Below, piece after piece: positions 59,901 to 64,000 of a DNA stretch of 64,000 nucleotides (position 1 is the stretch's first letter; every line of letters starts with the position of its first letter). Made by a program: the position numbers and the translations under genes. Source of the DNA: Flavobacteriales bacterium (GTDB lineage Bacteria; Bacteroidota; Bacteroidia; CAIKAF01); assembly GCA_026418175.1 (NCBI GenBank), contig JAOABX010000014.1, forward strand, positions 1-64,000. Reading direction: 5' to 3'. Under the pieces are notes generated by a model. It made no database searches. It saw only the letters and a program-made list of their open reading frames with translations, and was not told the DNA's origin.

Positions 59901-62900
59901 ACCGGTGCTGCTAATACACAGGCCTTTGTAAGGCTTCAATCTGCTGTAGACTCAGTGTACAATAATATTTTTGTAAACAACCGAAGCAATGGTTCATCCA
60001 CCGGTATACACTATTCTGTTCAAGTAAATAATCTTACTACTTTTAATTCAAATTATAACGATTTATTTGGTAATGGTGTAGGATATATGGTTGCAAGAAA
60101 TGCAGGCACAGCAACTGACTATCCTTCTTTTGCTGCATGGCAGGGCACCGGGCAGGATGCAGTTTCAAGAAACGTAGATCCCCAGTTTGTGAATTCTATA
60201 AATGACTTACACATCATTACTGGAACTCCTAACCAATTAGAATCCAATGGAGCCTTATTAAGCATTTTGGATGATATAGATAATCAGGTAAGGCCAGGCC
60301 CTGCTGGTTCAATCCATGGCGGTGCTATTAAACCGGATATTGGTGCAGATGAGTTTGATGGTATAATTGTACCTGGAACAAACAATGACTTGGGTGTCAT
60401 TTTATTAGTTACACCCACAAATTCAACATGCGTAACCAATCAAACTACTGTAACATTTAGAATTACTAATAATGCAATATATACCATTGATTTTTCTGTA
60501 TTCAATGCAACACTAAATGCATCCGTTACAGGGCCAAACCCCTTTGTATTTGCTCCTGTAGTAATCAATAGTGGTACTTTGGCTCCAGGTGCAAATTTAG
60601 ATGTAACTGTAAGTACAACGTATGATATGTCGGCGATTGGTACCTATAATTTTACTGGAACTATAAGTATTGCAAACGATTTAAATAGCAGCAATAATTC
60701 ATTAAGTACATCAATATTAGGCAAAGGTGCTGTTACAGCTTCTGCTTCCAGTGATGTAAGTATCTGTTTAGGTAATTCCACTACACTCAATGCTACAGGT
60801 AATGCATCTTACTCTAACCCAACCACATTTAATTCAAGCGATACACCTTTGAATATTCCGGACAATGATATAGTAACCGGAGTAACATCAACAATTAATG
60901 TTCCTTCATTATTCTCTGTTTGGAATGCTTCTAATATAGTTAGTGTAAATCTAACAATTACTCATACTTGGAATGCAGATTTGGATATTTACCTGCAAGC
61001 ACCCAATGGCAGCCAAATTGAACTATCTACCGATAACGGAGGAGCTGGTGATGGATACATCAATGTTACATTTATCCCAAGCGCACCTGCCAACATAACC
61101 ACTGCTCCCACAACTCCCAATATTACAGGAAGCTGGCAACCAGAACAACCATTCTCACTATTAACAGGCCCAGCCAATGGTAATTGGAACTTACGTGTAT
61201 TTGATGATACTGGTACTGATATTGGCACCTTAGAAAATTGGTCAATTACATTACTAGGGCCTGGTGGAGTTACTTATACATGGACACCAGCTACCGGTTT
61301 AAGTGACCCGAATATAGCTAACCCACTTGCTACTCCCACATCTACCACTACATACATCGTAACTGTTACAGATAACGTAACGGGTTGTACCGCTACCGAT
61401 GATGTTACCGTTACAATTAATCCATTGCCTGTTATTACAAAAATCACCACTGATCCAACCTGCGTACCAGGAAATGATGGTAGTATTGACATTACAGTAA
61501 CAGGTACTCCATCCTTTAGCTACAGTTGGAGTACAGGTGCTACCACTGAAGATTTAACCGGTGTTGGATTTGGTACTTATACTGTAACTGTTACCGATGG
61601 AAACTCTTGTACTGCTACCAATAGTACAACCTTTGCAGTTCCAGGGTTTACGGTATCTGGTATTGTTACTGATGTTTCTTGTTTTAATGGAAACAATGGT
61701 GAAATTGATATTACGGCTTCTGGTGGTACTAGTCCATATTCTTATCAATGGAGCAATACAGCAACCTCCGAAGATATTACTGGCTTAATTACTGGAAGTT
61801 ATACTGTTACAGTAACCGATGATATAGGTTGTACTGTAACCGGAAGTTATACGGTGAACCAGCCCACAGCCATATCCATTACAACAGCCTCTATTACTGA
61901 TGTGGATTGTAATGGCAATAGTACAGGTGCAGTAAATATCAATGTTTCAGGAGGTACACCTGGTTATACATACCAGTGGGTAGTGTTGCCTTCAAATTCA
62001 CCTGTTGCTACAACTGAGGATATTTCACTTGTAGCTGCCGGTACGTATCAAGTTTCTGTTACTGATAATAATTCATGTACTTCTACTGCTTCATTTACAG
62101 TGACTCAGCCTAATGCAATTAACATTTCACATACAAGCAATAATGTAAGCTGTTTTGGATTTAGTAATGGAAGTATTGATATATCTGTAAATGGTGGTGT
62201 AACACCATACAACTATTTGTGGAGCAACAGTGCTACTACGCAAGATATATCCGGTTTAGCTGCTAATACGTACACAGTTACTGTTACAGATGATAATAAC
62301 TGTATTTCTACTTATTCCGTAGTAATAACTCAACCAACGGTACTTACTCACACCATCACATCATCCAATGTATTATGTTTTGGTGACAACAGTGGTACAG
62401 CTCAAGTATTCCCAACGGGTGGTACTACTCCCTACACCTTTGCTTGGTCAAATGGAGCTACAACTGATTTTGTGAATTTACCACAAGGTACATTTACAGT
62501 AACTATTACAGACTTCAATGGTTGTACTAACACAAACAGTGTAACAATTACTCAACCATTGTTGCTCACAGCAAATATCATAGACTGGGATGATGTTACC
62601 TGTAATAATGCAAACAACGGTTCTGCTTCTGCCATTGGAGGGTTTGGTACCCCAGGTTATTCTTATACTTGGTCTAATGGTGCCACCACAGCTACTGTAA
62701 ATGGTTTAGATGGAGGGGTTTACACGGTGACTGTACAGGATGCAAATGGATGCACTGCTACGGCCTCCGTTACAATCAACGAACCATCTGCAATTACTTC
62801 TTCTGCAAGTATTACTAATGAAATATGGGGTAACGATGGTGCAATAAATATTACACCGGCAGGCGGAACTGCTCCTTATAGCTTTAATTGGAGTAACAGT

Positions 62901-63290
62901 GCTACAACCGAAGATATTGCTGGTCTTGCAGGCGGAACTTATACAGTTACCATTACAGATGATAATGGTTGTACACAAACATTTACTTACACTGTTGTAA
63001 GTCAGTTAGGTATTGACGGAGAAACTACTGGATTGGGAACTATTAATTTCTATCCCAATCCGTCAAATGGACAACTAAACATGAGTATGAATGGATTTAC
63101 AGGTGGAACATTGCAACTTGAAGTATTAGATATGAACGGTAAAGTGGTATTTGTGAAGCAGATTAAAAATGCCCCTGAAAGCTTTATTCAGGAAATGGAT
63201 CTGCGTACTCTCACCATGGGTACTTACTTCATCCGTGTAATATCTAACAATGGAATGCATACTTCACGAATCATTATCGCACGTGATTAA
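56991..63290 (+). CDS. Very large T9SS adhesin-like protein: FN3, parallel beta-helix region, P-domain, SprB-like repeats, type A sorting domain
   Basis: Signal peptide; FN3 at ~57.7-58.0 kb; NNIIxN-type repeats to ~60.3 kb; proprotein-convertase P-domain (THTWNADLDIYLQAPNG...NWNLRVFDDTGTD); seven SprB-like repeats; C-terminal INFYPNPSNGQL...TYFIRVISNNGMHTSRIIIARD. Confidence 0.93.
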   Translation: MNKLRTLILALVICITNIQFYSQSVVNYTFSQFGGSYSPISGGTVLGTGGFDDNVYNANPIGFTFWFNGNPYTTFSVNANGFLAMGDVVANSYTAISGGTSNQVVSAFNFDLIGNTPTGELRYQTIGSAPNRTLVVQWSNMSAFGGAGTYNFQIRLNEIDYSIDVVYGNYVAEATVRNAQVGLRGSSNAQFNNRQVTNGTHTWSTSVAGTLNTATCQLTTGLIPSVGQTYRWLATAPTAPTTLTFSSIGATSMTLNWIDNSTNEFTFWIYRSTDGINYIPVGTVNSTTTAGTGSPYNFNATGLSANTLYYWQVVAVSEIPSTPLSGTQSTNPGTLCGTYTVGPTGAYTSLTAAFTDLAANSLNCPVIFELQAAYNSSVETFPLNVPFFGGSSLNTVTVRPELGATALSITSNNATATVRMNGTTWITFDGRPGGIGTSRELTISNTNTTGSAILYQNNTQNTGMTYLNITGVNTSLTNGVVNFTNALATGGGNSNNSITFCDLFAGASNPVNMIYSNNATPGTFNQNNIISNNNIRDFFSATNATNGVLISGGNNAWTITNNSFYQTASRTYTTANTHQAINIVNTGSGYIVSNNFIGGTAPLCGGGNYTMGGTVATRFIGINLSATGTNPNIIQSNTIQKFNFSTSSGATTANGIWCAINALGLGTNVNIANNIIGNNTSTGSIITSTSTTGGLTVGIHASASGTLTISDNQIGSITANSSGATISSSVTAINISTTTGTGIRTIQNNFIGSTLIPNSIINASSTSTTAGNMIGIDVSIGGTYNIVNNQITSILNQYIGTSTATVTRGIRITTGTVNISNNTIASIASLAPSTSTGATASVIGIQMSSTTAANHIVQNNIINGLANGNPTAATQVYGLFYSGPTANRGQIRKNNIAYLAAQSSSTATTIVGIFAGGGLATYSNNFVNLGIDPLGASLTLSHVYQGIRKDNTINNNIFHNTVLIQGTGVGTGAANTQAFVRLQSAVDSVYNNIFVNNRSNGSSTGIHYSVQVNNLTTFNSNYNDLFGNGVGYMVARNAGTATDYPSFAAWQGTGQDAVSRNVDPQFVNSINDLHIITGTPNQLESNGALLSILDDIDNQVRPGPAGSIHGGAIKPDIGADEFDGIIVPGTNNDLGVILLVTPTNSTCVTNQTTVTFRITNNAIYTIDFSVFNATLNASVTGPNPFVFAPVVINSGTLAPGANLDVTVSTTYDMSAIGTYNFTGTISIANDLNSSNNSLSTSILGKGAVTASASSDVSICLGNSTTLNATGNASYSNPTTFNSSDTPLNIPDNDIVTGVTSTINVPSLFSVWNASNIVSVNLTITHTWNADLDIYLQAPNGSQIELSTDNGGAGDGYINVTFIPSAPANITTAPTTPNITGSWQPEQPFSLLTGPANGNWNLRVFDDTGTDIGTLENWSITLLGPGGVTYTWTPATGLSDPNIANPLATPTSTTTYIVTVTDNVTGCTATDDVTVTINPLPVITKITTDPTCVPGNDGSIDITVTGTPSFSYSWSTGATTEDLTGVGFGTYTVTVTDGNSCTATNSTTFAVPGFTVSGIVTDVSCFNGNNGEIDITASGGTSPYSYQWSNTATSEDITGLITGSYTVTVTDDIGCTVTGSYTVNQPTAISITTASITDVDCNGNSTGAVNINVSGGTPGYTYQWVVLPSNSPVATTEDISLVAAGTYQVSVTDNNSCTSTASFTVTQPNAINISHTSNNVSCFGFSNGSIDISVNGGVTPYNYLWSNSATTQDISGLAANTYTVTVTDDNNCISTYSVVITQPTVLTHTITSSNVLCFGDNSGTAQVFPTGGTTPYTFAWSNGATTDFVNLPQGTFTVTITDFNGCTNTNSVTITQPLLLTANIIDWDDVTCNNANNGSASAIGGFGTPGYSYTWSNGATTATVNGLDGGVYTVTVQDANGCTATASVTINEPSAITSSASITNEIWGNDGAINITPAGGTAPYSFNWSNSATTEDIAGLAGGTYTVTITDDNGCTQTFTYTVVSQLGIDGETTGLGTINFYPNPSNGQLNMSMNGFTGGTLQLEVLDMNGKVVFVKQIKNAPESFIQEMDLRTLTMGTYFIRVISNNGMHTSRIIIARD
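61432..62998 (+). repeat. Seven tandem SprB-like repeats (~70 aa each) within the adhesin CDS
   Basis: Recurring C-NG(N/S)NG-IDI-(S/T)GG-PY-Y-WS(N)-ATTEDI-GL--GTYTVTVTD-NGCT units. Confidence 0.85.
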
Positions 63291-63309
63291 TCACTGATAA
63301 ATTCATAAT

Positions 63310-63341
63310 AAAAAAGGCTGTCTTCAAAGACAGCCTTTTTT
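63310..63341. terminator. Bidirectional intrinsic terminator
   Basis: AAAAAAGGCTGTCT-TCAA-AGACAGCCTTTTTT between convergent genes. Confidence 0.93.
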
Positions 63342-63495
63342 ATTATAAACCAATTACAACTGAAAACTATACGCTAATAAAAAACTCTGTTTTATTGGTG
63401 TGTTATCTGATGATAGTTTTTTACGAAAAGATGAAATGATAAAAAGGTATATAATACATCGCAGTAACAAATATGCTCTGTTTTAATAATTTAAA

Positions 63496-64000
63496 TTATT
63501 CTTTTTTATAAACCTTACACAATGCATCAAAAAATGCAAAGAAATTTCTTTCTAACAATGAATAATTGTTGCGAAATACCAGCAAAGTAATATCAGCTTC
63601 TTTAAATTCAGCAGAGCGATGTTTCAAGTTACAAATGGTTTGCTCAATGTATGTATTAAACTGATAATTGTATAGCCAACGATGAGCCTTCATTCGGGAA
63701 TACATAAACGAATACTTTTCAGAAAAATATAATGAATATTGATCAAGCAATCTATATAATGATGTTTCAAAATCATCAAGTGGTTGTGAATGATATTTAT
63801 ACCAGTTTTTAGCCAGGTAATGGTCAAATATAACATCTATAATAACTGCTGCATAATGCCGAATGTGTGGAAAAAAAAGTTCACGGGAAGAACGCACCAG
63901 CGGATGCGTATCTGTAAAAACATCAATCTGCCGGTGATGATCAATCCCCGCCCGAATATCATATGGTAATTGTTGGTACTGCTTTTTATTGACTGAATCA
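63496..64000 (-). CDS. Acyl-carrier-protein phosphodiesterase (AcpH/DUF479 family), 5' end beyond the window
   Basis: Frame stays open to the edge: DSVNKKQYQQLPYDIRAGIDHHRQIDVFTDTHPLVRSSRELFFPHIRHYAAVIIDVIFDHYLAKNW; FTDxHPxVR and DxxFDHxLAxNW motifs; ORF track begins at an internal GTG. Confidence 0.88.
   Translation of the reverse strand, partial: DSVNKKQYQQLPYDIRAGIDHHRQIDVFTDTHPLVRSSRELFFPHIRHYAAVIIDVIFDHYLAKNWYKYHSQPLDDFETSLYRLLDQYSLYFSEKYSFMYSRMKAHRWLYNYQFNTYIEQTICNLKHRSAEFKEADITLLVFRNNYSLLERNFFAFFDALCKVYKKE

Noticed and set aside
61432-62998. Repeat block considered as CRISPR or tandem DNA repeat
   Set aside because: Repeats are protein-level (~70 aa) and diverged at DNA level within one open frame.

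Overview
This is a 64-kb chromosomal window from an AT-rich Bacteroidota genome. Gene content suggests the phylum: PorZ, T9SS C-terminal sorting domains, a TonB receptor paired with DUF4249, DUF4271, DUF4292 and DUF2490 families, bTHX, and TAnnTTTG -7 elements. Most of it is ordinary: densely packed single-copy housekeeping genes with two tRNAs (Pro-GGG, Ala-GGC) and several clear intrinsic terminators. I see no CRISPR array, prophage, transposase, integron or recognisable defence island. The points most worth a second look are: (1) a bioB-F-D-A operon ending in a FabF-like ketosynthase with an intact catalytic triad and no bioC/bioH nearby; (2) a coupled polysaccharide deacetylase / AAC(3)-fold acetyltransferase / FemAB-like GNAT cassette; (3) a uroporphyrinogen-III synthase homologue with a ~155-aa histone-H1-like Lys/Ala tail, plus a second Lys/Ala tail on bTHX; (4) an mnmH-selD pair facing a rhodanese/DUF2490/YeiH operon; (5) a 13-bp perfect hairpin inside the DUF2490 gene; (6) a 2,099-aa T9SS adhesin with FN3, beta-helix, P-domain and seven SprB-like repeats; (7) G/C homopolymer tracts inside CDSs. 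Two genes running off the window edges are absent or truncated in the ORF track: a secreted protein at the left edge and an AcpH-like phosphodiesterase at the right edge. All family calls are by eye from protein motifs; no database search was run.
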